Source of the DNA: an uncultured Planctomycetaceae bacterium
GTDB taxonomy: Bacteria; Planctomycetota; Planctomycetia; Planctomycetales; Planctomycetaceae
Direction: 5' to 3'
Length of the DNA stretch: 64,000 nucleotides
Assembly: GCA_903896675.1 (NCBI GenBank)
Contig: CAITYU010000124.1
Location: forward strand, 1-64,000
Shown here piece by piece: positions 52,773 through 62,765 of the stretch; within the stretch, counting starts at the first letter, position 1; each line of letters begins with the position of its first letter. The position numbers and the translations under genes were made by a program. Below the pieces are notes generated by a model. That model made no database searches. It saw nothing but the letters and a program-made list of their open reading frames with translations, and was not told where the DNA came from.

Positions 52773-54032
52773 ATGTGCGCGGTGCTGACAGTGGGCATCG
52801 GTGACGATATCATAGCCCCGCAGCGCTCAGATCGCAGTCCTTCCCGGATTTTTTTCGCCTGTCAGCAGTCGGCCCACCACCACGTGCCTCAAAAGAACTC
52901 TCGCAACCCCGCACTCTGCATGGTCATCACCGAACTGGACATCGGCGGTGCCGAAAAGGCATTCGTCCGTCTGGCCCACGGGCTGGCCTTCTCCGGCTGG
53001 AGCGTGCGAGTCATCTGTCTGCGTGGCCCGGGGCCGCTGGGTCAGGAGCTGCAGGATCGCGAGATTCCTGTGGAATACCTGAACTGCCGTGGATTCGCAG
53101 ACGTACGCGCACCATTTCGCCTCGCCACCAGCCTGCGGAAACAGCGTCCGGACATCGTGCTTTCGTTTCTGCATCAGGCCAATGTGGCCAGCCGGATCGC
53201 CTGTCGGCTGGCCGGCGTTGCTGTGCAGGTTTCCGGAATCCGAGTGGCGGACCGCCGCCTGTTCGTCATGCTGACCGAGCGGCTGACGGCCCACTGGACA
53301 ACCCACTGCGTGGCGGTCAGCGAGCACGTGGCCACGGCCCATCGCCGCATCAGCGGACTGCCGAACTCGCAGATCTCAGTCATACGCAACGGCGTGGACT
53401 GGGAGCTGCTGTCGCAGCTGCCGCCAGCCAGCCGCCGCCAGTTTGGCGGCGATGACAGCAGCTTCATCATCATCAGTGTCGGGCGGCTGGAACCGCAGAA
53501 GGATCCGGAAACCCTGCTGCAGGCCTTTCGCATCCTGCAGGCTCAGCAGTCCGTGCTGCCTCGCCAGATTCAACTGTTGTTCGTCGGCGAAGGTCCGCTC
53601 CGCAGTCTGCTTGAACACCGCGTCCGGATGTACGAACTCGAAGACGTTGTAAAATTCACCGGCTGGCGCTCCGATGCTGCCAGCCTGATCCGCATGGCAG
53701 ACGTCCTCGTACTGGCCTCCCGCTGGGAAGGTCTGCCAAACGTGATTCTGGAAGCTCAGGCCGCCGGTACTCCCGTCATCGCTTCAGCAGTGGACGGCTG
53801 CCTCGATCTGGTCGACGATCAGCTGACCGGTCGACTGTTTGAGCCCGGCAACGCCGAACGCCTCGCAACCGGTCTGCTGATGCAGATCACTCAACCCCAC
53901 AAAGCCGCTCGCATGGCACATGAGGCCCGCCAGCAGATTCGCCGGCAATGCAGCTGGGATGTGTGCATTGACAGCTATGACCAGTTGCTGCAGCGACTGC
54001 TGCCGGCAACTGACGCATCAGGACAGCAGTGA
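52773..54032 (+). CDS. GT4-type glycosyltransferase
   Basis: The conserved protein clearly begins by 52920 (MVITELDIGGAEKAFVRLAH). I give the start as the ATG at 52773 because AGAGG lies about 10 bases before it; GTG 52884 or ATG 52920 are also possible and would remove a non-conserved N-terminus. It has the GT-B fold of family 4: GGAEK near the start, IISVGRLEPQKDPETLLQAF, and the donor-binding RWEGLPNVILEAQAAGTPVI with its E-x7-E. It transfers a sugar from a nucleotide donor to a lipid or polysaccharide acceptor. The 3' end overlaps the converging trans-sulfuration gene by 15 bases. Confidence 0.88.
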   Translation: MCAVLTVGIGDDIIAPQRSDRSPSRIFFACQQSAHHHVPQKNSRNPALCMVITELDIGGAEKAFVRLAHGLAFSGWSVRVICLRGPGPLGQELQDREIPVEYLNCRGFADVRAPFRLATSLRKQRPDIVLSFLHQANVASRIACRLAGVAVQVSGIRVADRRLFVMLTERLTAHWTTHCVAVSEHVATAHRRISGLPNSQISVIRNGVDWELLSQLPPASRRQFGGDDSSFIIISVGRLEPQKDPETLLQAFRILQAQQSVLPRQIQLLFVGEGPLRSLLEHRVRMYELEDVVKFTGWRSDAASLIRMADVLVLASRWEGLPNVILEAQAAGTPVIASAVDGCLDLVDDQLTGRLFEPGNAERLATGLLMQITQPHKAARMAHEARQQIRRQCSWDVCIDSYDQLLQRLLPATDASGQQ

Positions 54033-55220
54033 ATTCAGTCCGCAGTCGAATTCCCGCTGCAGCAATTCCAGGGGTTCCAGACCCACCGAAATCCTCAGCA
54101 GCGAATCACTGATCCCGGCCTCAGACCGCGCTTCCGCCGTCAGAAATCGGTGGGACGTCAGTGCCGGATGCGACAGTGTGGTACGAGCATCTGCGAGGGT
54201 CGGTGAAAATGGCAGTTGCGGCACGGCCTGCATGAATCGGTTCACCAGCTCCAGTCCGTCCCTGCCGTTCGTCCGCAGCTCAACGGCGATAATACCACCC
54301 GTGCCCCGCGGATAAAGGCGGGAAGCCAGCGCATGCGAAGGATGCTGCGGCAGCGACGGATGATAAACCCTCTGCACCGCCGGATGCGAACTGAGATACC
54401 GTGCCAGGCCACAGGCCGTGCCACACAGCTGCTGCATCCGCAACGGCAGCGTCCGCAGGCCCCGCTGCGTCAGCCAGCATTCGAAAGGATTGGCGTTCTG
54501 ACCGAAAATACTGGCCGTCTCATTCAGCCTGCTCATCAGCTGCTGACTGCCCGCAGCCACCCCCAGCATCACATCGCCGTGACCATTCAGATACTTCGAC
54601 GCACTGTGAATCACAGCCGCAGCACCCAGACTGCACGGACGGATCAGCTCAGGAGTGGTAAAGGTGGAGTCCACAATCAGCGGCACCGCACCGGCTGCGG
54701 CCGCCAGTGCTGAAATGTCAGCGACCTCCAGCAATGGATTCGCAACCGTCTCCACGAGGACGAATCTGGTATTGGGCCGCAGTTGTGCCCGCAACTGCTG
54801 CGGACTGCAGACATCAAAGGCCGAAACAGACACTTCGAATCGCTGCATCCGGGATGCCAGCTGCAGCGTCTTCCCGTAAAGCGACTGAGCCGTCAGCACA
54901 TGATCGCCTGCCGACAGCAGCGTCAGAAAGATACTGCCCAGGGCTCCCATGCCGGACGCAAAAACCGACCCAGCCTCGGTTCCCTCCAGCGCCGCAATCG
55001 ACTGCGCCAGTGCACGCATTCCGGGATTGCTGTCCCGAGTATAAATATCGCCGGTCACATGACCCGCATACAACTGCTGCAGCACATCCAGATCCGGCAC
55101 ATCAAAGGCCGTCGTCTGATAAATCGGTGACACGCTGGGACGAGTCACTCCCGCCTGCGTTTCACCCATCCGCACTACCGGTTCTTCTGCCACCACACGC
55201 TGCTCCGAACCCACCAGCAC
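54018..55220 (-). CDS. Cystathionine gamma-synthase/lyase-family PLP enzyme
   Basis: 400 aa from a GTG at 55220 that shares a base with the TAG stop of the sigma gene; an ATG at 55169 is a possible alternative. It is a Cys/Met metabolism PLP enzyme: SPIYQTTAFDVPDLDVLQQL, YTRDSNPGMRALAQSIAALE, FASGMGALGSIFLTLLSAGD, IVDSTFTTPELIRPCSLGAA and the Schiff-base Lys209 in SASKYLNGHGD. Members include cystathionine gamma-synthase, cystathionine lyases, methionine gamma-lyase and O-acetylhomoserine sulfhydrylase, and the residues visible here do not decide among them. Confidence 0.88.
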   Translation of the reverse strand: MLVGSEQRVVAEEPVVRMGETQAGVTRPSVSPIYQTTAFDVPDLDVLQQLYAGHVTGDIYTRDSNPGMRALAQSIAALEGTEAGSVFASGMGALGSIFLTLLSAGDHVLTAQSLYGKTLQLASRMQRFEVSVSAFDVCSPQQLRAQLRPNTRFVLVETVANPLLEVADISALAAAAGAVPLIVDSTFTTPELIRPCSLGAAAVIHSASKYLNGHGDVMLGVAAGSQQLMSRLNETASIFGQNANPFECWLTQRGLRTLPLRMQQLCGTACGLARYLSSHPAVQRVYHPSLPQHPSHALASRLYPRGTGGIIAVELRTNGRDGLELVNRFMQAVPQLPFSPTLADARTTLSHPALTSHRFLTAEARSEAGISDSLLRISVGLEPLELLQREFDCGLNSLLS

Positions 55221-55870
55221 TAATTCTGAAATTCGTCATTCCGAAAATCATAACCCAGTTGCTGAATGATCTCACCGAATTTTCCCAAAGCCCGACCGTA
55301 ACGTCTGCGAGACGCCTCTTCACTGATACCCAGTCGCTCAGCAATTCTGATGTGGGATAATGATTCGTAGTGCACCGCCAGCAGAATCTGCCTTTTTTCC
55401 TCCTCCATCGACTCCAGCGCCTGATGCACCATCAGGATTTTTTCGGCCTGCAGCAGACTCTGAGCCGGGGACAGGATGGAATCCGCCAGCAGCTCTGCCA
55501 GTGCCAGCGTCGATGAATCCCCTTTGTCCAGAGACCTCTCACGCCGAGGATCGCGCTTCTCTCTGTCCAGATGGTATCGACAGATCTCATACAGACGATG
55601 ACCGACCAGTAACTGCAGACACCGCAGCGGACTCAGCGTCCGCAGATAGTCCGCGGCCGACCCCATCCCCTGCATAGCCACTTCCTGGATCACGTCCGAA
55701 CTGTCAATCCGCGGCAGCAGAAAACCACAGATTCTGCTGCGCAGATAATCCTTCAACTGCGGACGATACTTCTGCACCAGGCGCGCGAAGGCCTCATGGT
55801 CACCCCGCAGAGCAGACTCAAACCACTGACTTTCATCGTCGCCTTCCTCGCCCGCTGTGATATTCGGCAC
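55220..55870 (-). CDS. ECF-type sigma factor
   Basis: 216 aa. Region 2 is FESALRGDHEAFARLVQKYR with DSSDVIQEVAMQGMGSAADY. Region 4 is LESMEEEKRQILLAVHYESL followed by the helix-turn-helix SHIRIAERLGISEEASRRRY. No anti-sigma gene follows; instead its stop codon overlaps the start of the trans-sulfuration enzyme by one base. It is divergent from the giant kinase gene (266 bases between starts), which could relate the two by shared control. Some planctomycete ECF groups lack anti-sigma factors and are linked to kinases. Confidence 0.88.
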   Translation of the reverse strand: MPNITAGEEGDDESQWFESALRGDHEAFARLVQKYRPQLKDYLRSRICGFLLPRIDSSDVIQEVAMQGMGSAADYLRTLSPLRCLQLLVGHRLYEICRYHLDREKRDPRRERSLDKGDSSTLALAELLADSILSPAQSLLQAEKILMVHQALESMEEEKRQILLAVHYESLSHIRIAERLGISEEASRRRYGRALGKFGEIIQQLGYDFRNDEFQN

Positions 55871-56136
55871 TGGTCACCCCGACTGAACTTTGAATCTGTC
55901 GCGTCAAAGCTGCTGCAGCCAGGCATCCTCGCAGCAGACCGCGGAATTCACAATCCCGCAAGCGCCAAAAATCCCGCAGCAGAACACACCGCGACGGAAA
56001 AATCGGAAAATCCCCGGATCCTGTTGCGAACGGCCACCAGAGCACACTGAGCTGAACCTTGTATTTCCCAGCACACAGCGTAGGCTGCAGGGGTATGTGC
56101 ACCATGTGTACTAGTCCCTGCTGAAGGTCCGCCATC

Positions 56137-59100
56137 ATGTCTGCAACCTCCTCATCCTCATCCAGCGACCTGCTCATCGACCAGATCACCGAGGAATACG
56201 TGCAGAGGCTGCGCAGGGGTGAACAACCGCAAATCTCTGAGTACACTGAGCGGTACCCTAAAATCGCAAACCAGCTCAAATCACGAATCAAATGTCTGCA
56301 GATGCTCGAACAGGTCGGCAGCAACAGCCGCCGCCTGCAGCTGCTCATCGATGAAATTCAGCTCAACAATCCCGACCTGCAGAACCCCGAGTTCATTGGC
56401 GTCGGTGGCATGGGAGCCGTCTGGAAAGCCACCCAGCTCAGCCTTGAACGAACCGTCGCCATCAAAGTTCTGCAGCAACAGAACTTTGACTGGGAACAGT
56501 CCCGCGAACGCTTTCTCGAAGAAGCACGCATCGCCTCAATGCTGTCACACGAACACATCGTACCCGTTCACAATGTGTTCCCCGACGCTGCCCATCCCTA
56601 TTACATCATGCAGTTCATCGACGGCTGCCCACTCTCACTGGTGATCGAAGCCTGGAAACAGCAACGCGACGGTACACAACCCACAACCGCTGCACCGGCA
56701 TCCGCCCCTTCACAGCCCGCCAGCGACCCGCCCCGCCGCCTGCTCAGTTGCAGCAGTATCCCGGAACGCAGTTTCAGAAAAATCGCCGAATGGATGCGGC
56801 AGGCCGCCACCACCGTGCACTTTGCTCACCAGAACAACGTCCTGCACCGCGACCTCAAACCCTCCAACTTCCTCATCGACGAACAACAGAAAATCTGGCT
56901 CACGGACTTCGGCCTCGCCAAACGCCCCCGGAAAACTCTGCATACCGCAGCCGGACAGGCTCCCGGTACTCTGCGTTACATGTCACCGGAACAGTGCGAC
57001 GGCCGCGCCACAACACTCTCCGATGTCTATTCACTTGGCGTCACACTGTACGAAATGCTGGCACTCACGCCCGCGTTTCAGGATGACAGCTCACTCAGAC
57101 TGCAGCAGCGGATTCGCTCCGGCAGTTGCCCGCACCTCCGCACACACGATCCTGCCATACCCCGCGATCTCCTCGTGATCACCCATAAGGCCATGGCCGT
57201 TCAGCCTGAAGATCGCTACGAATCCGCAAAGGCACTGGCTGATGACCTGCAAAGATTCCTCGACGGAAAACCCATCCTCGCACGACCGATGTCCGCACCC
57301 GAACAACTGTGGCGACTGATCGGTCGACACAAACTGGTTTCCGCCGTCACGACACTCGCCGCCGTACTGCTGATCGCCACCAGCACTATCGCAATCTACA
57401 GCGAATACCTGCGCGTCATCGGACTGGAAAGTGAAATCGGCAGACTGCTCTCAGAAGCCATCGATCTTGCCAAATCACAACTTCCCGGACAACGCACCCA
57501 CGCCCTGGAAAAAATCAAAAACGCCATCCGGCTGGCCGACCAGACGCCCGATCCAACAACATCCAAAACCCGGATTCGAGACACCATTTCCACAGTCCTT
57601 GGCACCCCTGAAATGGTGCTTTCCGAACCCCTGCCACAGATCAACAATCCCTCGCTCAAAGCCTTTGTCGTTGCCCGCGACCGAACCCGCCTCGTCGTTC
57701 AGGCCGATGACAACATTCTCGAAGTGCGGGACGGCAACACCGCTGCACTGCAGGCACAGATCACTCTCGGCGGAGATCCCCTCGATTTCGCAATCTCCGC
57801 CGACGGCTGCTGCCTGCTGGTCAGCAGCCCCGCACCCGACACCAACCCCGCCAACCCTGCCAATCCACTCAGTCAGACCACTCCCACGCAGCAGCTCGCC
57901 TGCTGGGATCTCACACAACCCCAGCCCACACTGCGCTGGACCATTCCCGGACTGCAGGCCCGGGCCATCACGCTCCTGCCCAACCACTCGCAGCTTGTCA
58001 CCGCCGACCACGCTGGATCAATCCACCGCATCGAACTCAGCACCGGCCGCCTGCTGCAGTCTTACCCCTGTCCCGGTCCGGCCACGGACATCCAGTTGCG
58101 GCCGCACCCCCAACAGCCGATTGTCGCTGTCTGCAGTAAGTGGTTTCACGAAATTCAATTCCTTAATCTCGATTCCGGACAGCTTGTCGGACACATTTCC
58201 CGAAATGGTGTATCAGGCTTCGACTGGCACCCCCAGGGCCACCTGCTGGCACTGCATGATCAACTGCTGGAAGTCGAACTGCTGCACTGGCCATCCATGC
58301 AGCCACACAAAACCATCCTCAAGGGTGTCGGCCTGACTCACTGCCACTTCTCACCTGACGGTCGCTGGCTGGCTGTCGCAAGCTGGTCCACCACAGGGAC
58401 CCAGACACAACTGATCGCCATCCGAATCGAAGATCAATACACCCTGACCTGCCCATGGCCATATCTGCCGGACGGCAAATCACACCAGTGGAACAATGAC
58501 GGTGACGAGCTGGCCACACTCTACTACGCAGACAGGATCTACAGGGCGACACTGCATGACCCCCAGCTGTTCCAGTACTTTGATCCGGATCACAGCATCG
58601 CCGATACCCCCCAGCTGGCTCCCGCAACAAATCTGCCGCTGATTGTTGCCAACACACTGGGAGTTCCAGGACAGGTGCTGAATCTGCACACTGGCACCAC
58701 CCTGACTGCCCCGCTGCCTGACAAACGAAATTCCAGCCTGCCGTACCGCTCCCACGTGGCGTGGAACACAGACAGAATCACCTCACTGGATGCTTTCTCC
58801 GAAAAACTGTGGAACATTCAACCGCACTTCACACAACAGGGTGATCTGCTGCTGAACACAAAGTCCCGCATCAGGTTGCCCCTGTCGCATGCCCTCGCGG
58901 ACCTTACCTCGGATGGTTCACGCATCTTCTCCGTCAGCCCCGCCGGACGAGTTCTGTACAGCCCAACCGATGACCCACTCGCTTTCCGCAGCCTGCCCCG
59001 CAACTTCACAGATCTGACAGCCACCAGCCGCACGGGACGACTGGTCTTCTGCTGGCGCAAATCCGATTCAGTCCTCTACGACTGTGAATCCAGACAGATC

Positions 59101-60567
59101 GTCGCAACCTTCCTCAGCAGGAGCAATGCGATGTTTTCATCGGATGAACGCTTTCTGCTGGTTTCCTCGGACCCACAGGCCCCCGACTCCAGTGCCACCC
59201 GCTTTCTTTACGACATCAGCAACCGCAGTATTATCCGTTCGTTACCGCACGGGCCGGCCTTTTCCAATTTTTCCGACTCCGGAGAGCTTCTGGCCATCCG
59301 CTTTCTCAGTGAACAGTTCATCCGGCTGATTCAGACGTCCACCGGAACCACCCTGCTCAGGCTGCCCATTGAAGCCGATAATCGCGGTACCCCTTATTTC
59401 ACAGACAACGATCGCCGGCTGTTTATTCACTCCGTCGGCCAGACATCCAACCGCCTCTACAGCATCAACCTGCAGGCTCTGATGACGCAGTTCGACTCAC
59501 TGGGACTGCCGGTCCCAGGCCTGCTGCCAGCACCGGAACCTGCCCAGCGCAACCCACAAGCCGGACTTCGGGACAGGGCACTGTCGGCCCGCACACTCAC
59601 TTTCTCGTCATCCACCACGCCACTGCATCGCCACGTCACCACCGCCCTGTGCAATTCCCTCCTCGACCTGGCTCACCGCTCACCCACCCCGAAGCGACAC
59701 TTCGCTTCGCTGCTGACCAGTCTCTGCTGTGACGCTCTGGAACTGGGTTGCCTCGATGCTGCCAGCCTCGCACTCGACTGGCAGCAACGGTTCGGTTCGC
59801 CTTCCGCCGGCGTCACTGCCATCCAGGCCTCACTGCTGCGGCGGCAGCATCAACCTGCTCAGGCCCTGCAACTGCTGCAGACACTGAATAACCCAGCGGA
59901 CTGCGATGCCACCGCTCAGTTCAACAAATGCCTTGCACTGCAGCAACTCGATCGCTTCGAGGAGGCACAACAGGCAGCAGACAAACTGCTGCAGCAGACC
60001 GATTCTGGCACACTGAAATTTGCACTAGGACTTGTTATGTCACCGCCTGCCAACTCCTCCCTGCAATCGTTTTTAGCTGACACCCCCAAACTGCTCGTCC
60101 GCGCTCAGGACACCCGATCACACCAACTGGCACTGCTCGCTGCACAGCAGGCCACTGCCAGTTGGCCCGACGTCGCCGACTGCTGGCAGATTCAGGCTCT
60201 CGCAGAAATCTGCAATGGCCTGCCCGCTGCAGCCACCAGCTCACTGGCGAACGCTCGCCGACTGAAACAGAACCGCAATGATGCCACACTCCAGCTCATC
60301 GAATCTGCCATTCACCTGCACAACGAAGACTTTCAGGCGTGGTTCATCAGTCTGCTGAAAACCAACCAACTGCTCGATCAGCAGGACGTCGGACTCATAC
60401 AACTTTACTGGTTCGGCGTCGACCTGCCCCTCGCCATCACTCTGCAGGTTCCGGTTCGCGCTGGCAGCATCAATGGGCGCCTGTATCGCTGGCTGCTGCT
60501 GGCTGAATCACAGCTCCTCGGTCACACACACATCGACGTCCTGCTCAAAACCCGCACCGGAATGTGA
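56137..60567 (+). CDS. Transmembrane Ser/Thr protein kinase with WD40-like and TPR-like parts
   Basis: 1476 aa. The N-terminal 50 residues carry the planctomycete kinase leader (EEYVQRLRRGEQPQISEYTE). The Hanks-type kinase domain spans about 85-385: glycine loop IGVGGMGAVWKA, Lys110 (VAIKVL), catalytic HRDLKPSNFLI with Asp239, DFGLA with Asp257, and MSPEQ in place of APE. An insertion rich in Pro/Ala lies near 178-200. One membrane helix sits at 399-421. The large C-terminal part starts with WD40-like repeats (DLTQPQPTLRWTIPGLQARA, FSPDGRWLAVASWSTTGTQT) and ends with TPR-like helices (about 1180-1400). All key catalytic residues are present. Confidence 0.92.
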   Translation: MSATSSSSSSDLLIDQITEEYVQRLRRGEQPQISEYTERYPKIANQLKSRIKCLQMLEQVGSNSRRLQLLIDEIQLNNPDLQNPEFIGVGGMGAVWKATQLSLERTVAIKVLQQQNFDWEQSRERFLEEARIASMLSHEHIVPVHNVFPDAAHPYYIMQFIDGCPLSLVIEAWKQQRDGTQPTTAAPASAPSQPASDPPRRLLSCSSIPERSFRKIAEWMRQAATTVHFAHQNNVLHRDLKPSNFLIDEQQKIWLTDFGLAKRPRKTLHTAAGQAPGTLRYMSPEQCDGRATTLSDVYSLGVTLYEMLALTPAFQDDSSLRLQQRIRSGSCPHLRTHDPAIPRDLLVITHKAMAVQPEDRYESAKALADDLQRFLDGKPILARPMSAPEQLWRLIGRHKLVSAVTTLAAVLLIATSTIAIYSEYLRVIGLESEIGRLLSEAIDLAKSQLPGQRTHALEKIKNAIRLADQTPDPTTSKTRIRDTISTVLGTPEMVLSEPLPQINNPSLKAFVVARDRTRLVVQADDNILEVRDGNTAALQAQITLGGDPLDFAISADGCCLLVSSPAPDTNPANPANPLSQTTPTQQLACWDLTQPQPTLRWTIPGLQARAITLLPNHSQLVTADHAGSIHRIELSTGRLLQSYPCPGPATDIQLRPHPQQPIVAVCSKWFHEIQFLNLDSGQLVGHISRNGVSGFDWHPQGHLLALHDQLLEVELLHWPSMQPHKTILKGVGLTHCHFSPDGRWLAVASWSTTGTQTQLIAIRIEDQYTLTCPWPYLPDGKSHQWNNDGDELATLYYADRIYRATLHDPQLFQYFDPDHSIADTPQLAPATNLPLIVANTLGVPGQVLNLHTGTTLTAPLPDKRNSSLPYRSHVAWNTDRITSLDAFSEKLWNIQPHFTQQGDLLLNTKSRIRLPLSHALADLTSDGSRIFSVSPAGRVLYSPTDDPLAFRSLPRNFTDLTATSRTGRLVFCWRKSDSVLYDCESRQIVATFLSRSNAMFSSDERFLLVSSDPQAPDSSATRFLYDISNRSIIRSLPHGPAFSNFSDSGELLAIRFLSEQFIRLIQTSTGTTLLRLPIEADNRGTPYFTDNDRRLFIHSVGQTSNRLYSINLQALMTQFDSLGLPVPGLLPAPEPAQRNPQAGLRDRALSARTLTFSSSTTPLHRHVTTALCNSLLDLAHRSPTPKRHFASLLTSLCCDALELGCLDAASLALDWQQRFGSPSAGVTAIQASLLRRQHQPAQALQLLQTLNNPADCDATAQFNKCLALQQLDRFEEAQQAADKLLQQTDSGTLKFALGLVMSPPANSSLQSFLADTPKLLVRAQDTRSHQLALLAAQQATASWPDVADCWQIQALAEICNGLPAAATSSLANARRLKQNRNDATLQLIESAIHLHNEDFQAWFISLLKTNQLLDQQDVGLIQLYWFGVDLPLAITLQVPVRAGSINGRLYRWLLLAESQLLGHTHIDVLLKTRTGM

Positions 60568-60577
60568 ACACCCCCGC

Positions 60578-61519
60578 ATGCTCCAACACAACTCACTCCT
60601 GCTGGGCATCGACGGTGGCGGCACAAAGACACTGGCGCTGCTCAGCACCGCTGACGACCCCGATCAGATCCTCGCCACCGGCTCCGCCGGACCCTCCAAC
60701 CAGCGCGCTGTCGGCCCGCTGCTGGCCATGCAGAATCTCGATCAGGCCGTCCATTCCGCCTTCGAAATCGCCGGCATTCCCCGCTGCACCGCCGCCGCTG
60801 CCTGCCTCGGACTCGCCGGAGCCGATCGCGACTCCGATCGCAGTGTCATCCTGCAATGGGCCGAAGAAGCCCGACTCGCTCACAAAGTCCGCGTCGTCAA
60901 TGACGCCGTACCTCTGCTGTCCGCCGGCTCCGGAACCGGGATTGGTGTCGCACTCATCGCCGGTACCGGCTCACTCGCCTGGGGCTGCAATTCCAGCGGT
61001 GACTCCGCCCGCGCCGGCGGTTGGGGCTGGCTGATGGGAGATGAAGGCAGTGCGTGGGCCATCGGCTCCGCCGTCCTCAAAGCCGTCGTCTTCGCCGCCG
61101 ACGGACGCGGACCGCAAACCTCGCTCTCTCCAGCCGTCTGCGAACATCTCCGGATCAGCACCGCACCGGAACTCGTCGCCCGCATTTACTCCGCCGAAAT
61201 TCCCCGCGCACTCATCGCTGAACTCGCACCACTCGCCTTCACACTCGCACACGCCAACGACACCGTCGCCGCTGCCATCGTCTCCACCGCCGGACACGAA
61301 CTCGCACTGATGGTCCGCACAGTTGCCGATCGACTGCAACTGCCCCGACAGCTGCCACTGGCCGCCACCGGAGCCGTCCTGATTCAACAGCCCGCTCTGC
61401 TCCAGGCCATCGTCAGACACCTCAGCAACGACTTCCACTACAGCCCCGACGTTTCCGTTGTCCGGAATGCTGCCACAGGAGCCCTCAGGCTGGCCGCCAG
61501 ACTGCTGCAATCCAGCTGA
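60578..61519 (+). CDS. BadF/BadG-family sugar kinase, probably N-acetylglucosamine kinase
   Basis: About 313 aa from the ATG at 60578, 10 bases after the kinase gene's stop. It has the ASKHA-fold pieces LLGIDGGGTKTLALLS (phosphate 1), CLGLAGADRDSDR, RVVNDAVPLLSAG, GVALIAGTGSLAWG (phosphate 2) and GGWGWLMGDEGSAWAIG. These match the N-acetylglucosamine kinase branch of the BadF/BadG/BcrA family, which phosphorylates amino sugars in the cytoplasm. Benzoyl-CoA reductase-type activators lack this sugar-kinase pattern (GWGWLxGDEGS). It could be cotranscribed with the large kinase gene. Confidence 0.88.
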   Translation: MLQHNSLLLGIDGGGTKTLALLSTADDPDQILATGSAGPSNQRAVGPLLAMQNLDQAVHSAFEIAGIPRCTAAAACLGLAGADRDSDRSVILQWAEEARLAHKVRVVNDAVPLLSAGSGTGIGVALIAGTGSLAWGCNSSGDSARAGGWGWLMGDEGSAWAIGSAVLKAVVFAADGRGPQTSLSPAVCEHLRISTAPELVARIYSAEIPRALIAELAPLAFTLAHANDTVAAAIVSTAGHELALMVRTVADRLQLPRQLPLAATGAVLIQQPALLQAIVRHLSNDFHYSPDVSVVRNAATGALRLAARLLQSS

Positions 61520-61545
61520 CCCGACAGCAACTGCTCACACCCGAC

Positions 61546-62688
61546 TCACAGACGCAGAAATGTCCGAGTCCTGTACAGCCAGTACAGAAACAACCACTGC
61601 CCAGCCAATGCACCTGTCGCCAGCACCACCGCACCCCACTGAACACCCGCCAGACGCGCTGTACCACCCAGAAAGAAAACTGCCATCCGATCAAAGTCCA
61701 CAAACCGCGGCACCATGTAAATGGCAATCGCATTCATACCAATCACCGACCAGAAAAATGCCGGACGACGCAGTCCCACCACATCAATCAACAGATAAAA
61801 CACACTCAGCAGCAACAGACTGAAACCACCCGCCACCAGCACAAATGAACTGGTCCAGATGTTCTTGATGATCGGGAACCACCGCGACCACTCATAACCG
61901 CCGGACACCAGCAACACGCCCGCAACCGCCAGACCACCCGCCTTCACCAGCCCCGACCAGCCACTCTTCAGCCACAAGCCCGACAACACCCCCAGTAATA
62001 CCGTCGACACCGCCGGAATCGTTGACAGCAACCCCTCGTTGTCGCCAAATCCGTACCACTGCGCCGGTATCTGCCCGGGCAACAGCCGCCGATCCAGCCA
62101 GCCGGCAAGGTTTCCAGCCTTCGTATAATCACCACGCATACCACCCGGAGCCGGCACCAGAGCCAGCACCGCCCAGTATCCCAGCAGAATCGCCAGCGTG
62201 ATCAGCATCAGACCACGCACCCGAAACTTCAGAAATAACAACGCCGCCAGCCCGTAACAGATGCCAATCCGCTGCAACACTCCACAGTAACGCAGACTGC
62301 CCGGTTGCAGACGCAACAGACCGTTCGCTATCAGACCCAGCAGCAGCAGCAGCGAAACCCGCCGCAGAATTCGCCACACCGCCGCACTCGGCTGAGACTG
62401 ATACTTCCCCAGCGAATACGGAATCACACAACCCACCAGAAACAGAAACAACGGGAAAATCAGATCGTAAAACCGGAAACCAGCCCACTCCACATGCTCA
62501 AACTGCTCCCGCAGTCGCACCGCCCACGGCTGGGGAAAAACAGCCAGCACGGCATTGGCCAGTGTATCGCCACCCATGATCCAGAACATGTCAAAGCCAC
62601 GCAGCGCATCCAGAGACAACAGCCGCTGCTCACCCGACGCTGTCACTGCCCCGTCGCGTTTCTGGTCTCGCCGCCCTGCCTTGTCCAT
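61546..62688 (-). CDS. DUF5009/heparan-glucosaminide N-acetyltransferase-like membrane protein
   Basis: About 380 aa from the ATG at 62688, preceded by GGTGGAG. The N-terminal RLLSLDALRGFDMFWIMGGD is the signature of this family (HGSNAT/YeiB-like, DUF5009), followed by about ten membrane helices and LIFPLFLFLVGCVIPYSLGK, with conserved Asn-Ala in VIGMNAIAIYMV. The human enzyme acetylates terminal glucosamine across the lysosomal membrane. A bacterial role in modifying amino sugars is plausible given the neighbouring N-acetylglucosamine kinase gene. The two genes converge, 26 bases apart. Confidence 0.85.
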   Translation of the reverse strand: MDKAGRRDQKRDGAVTASGEQRLLSLDALRGFDMFWIMGGDTLANAVLAVFPQPWAVRLREQFEHVEWAGFRFYDLIFPLFLFLVGCVIPYSLGKYQSQPSAAVWRILRRVSLLLLLGLIANGLLRLQPGSLRYCGVLQRIGICYGLAALLFLKFRVRGLMLITLAILLGYWAVLALVPAPGGMRGDYTKAGNLAGWLDRRLLPGQIPAQWYGFGDNEGLLSTIPAVSTVLLGVLSGLWLKSGWSGLVKAGGLAVAGVLLVSGGYEWSRWFPIIKNIWTSSFVLVAGGFSLLLLSVFYLLIDVVGLRRPAFFWSVIGMNAIAIYMVPRFVDFDRMAVFFLGGTARLAGVQWGAVVLATGALAGQWLFLYWLYRTRTFLRL

Positions 62689-62765
62689 ATCTCCACCCCC
62701 CCACACCAACCCCCCACACCAACCCGGCACACCACCGCCGCATTACGCTCGCACAGCACTGCTGC

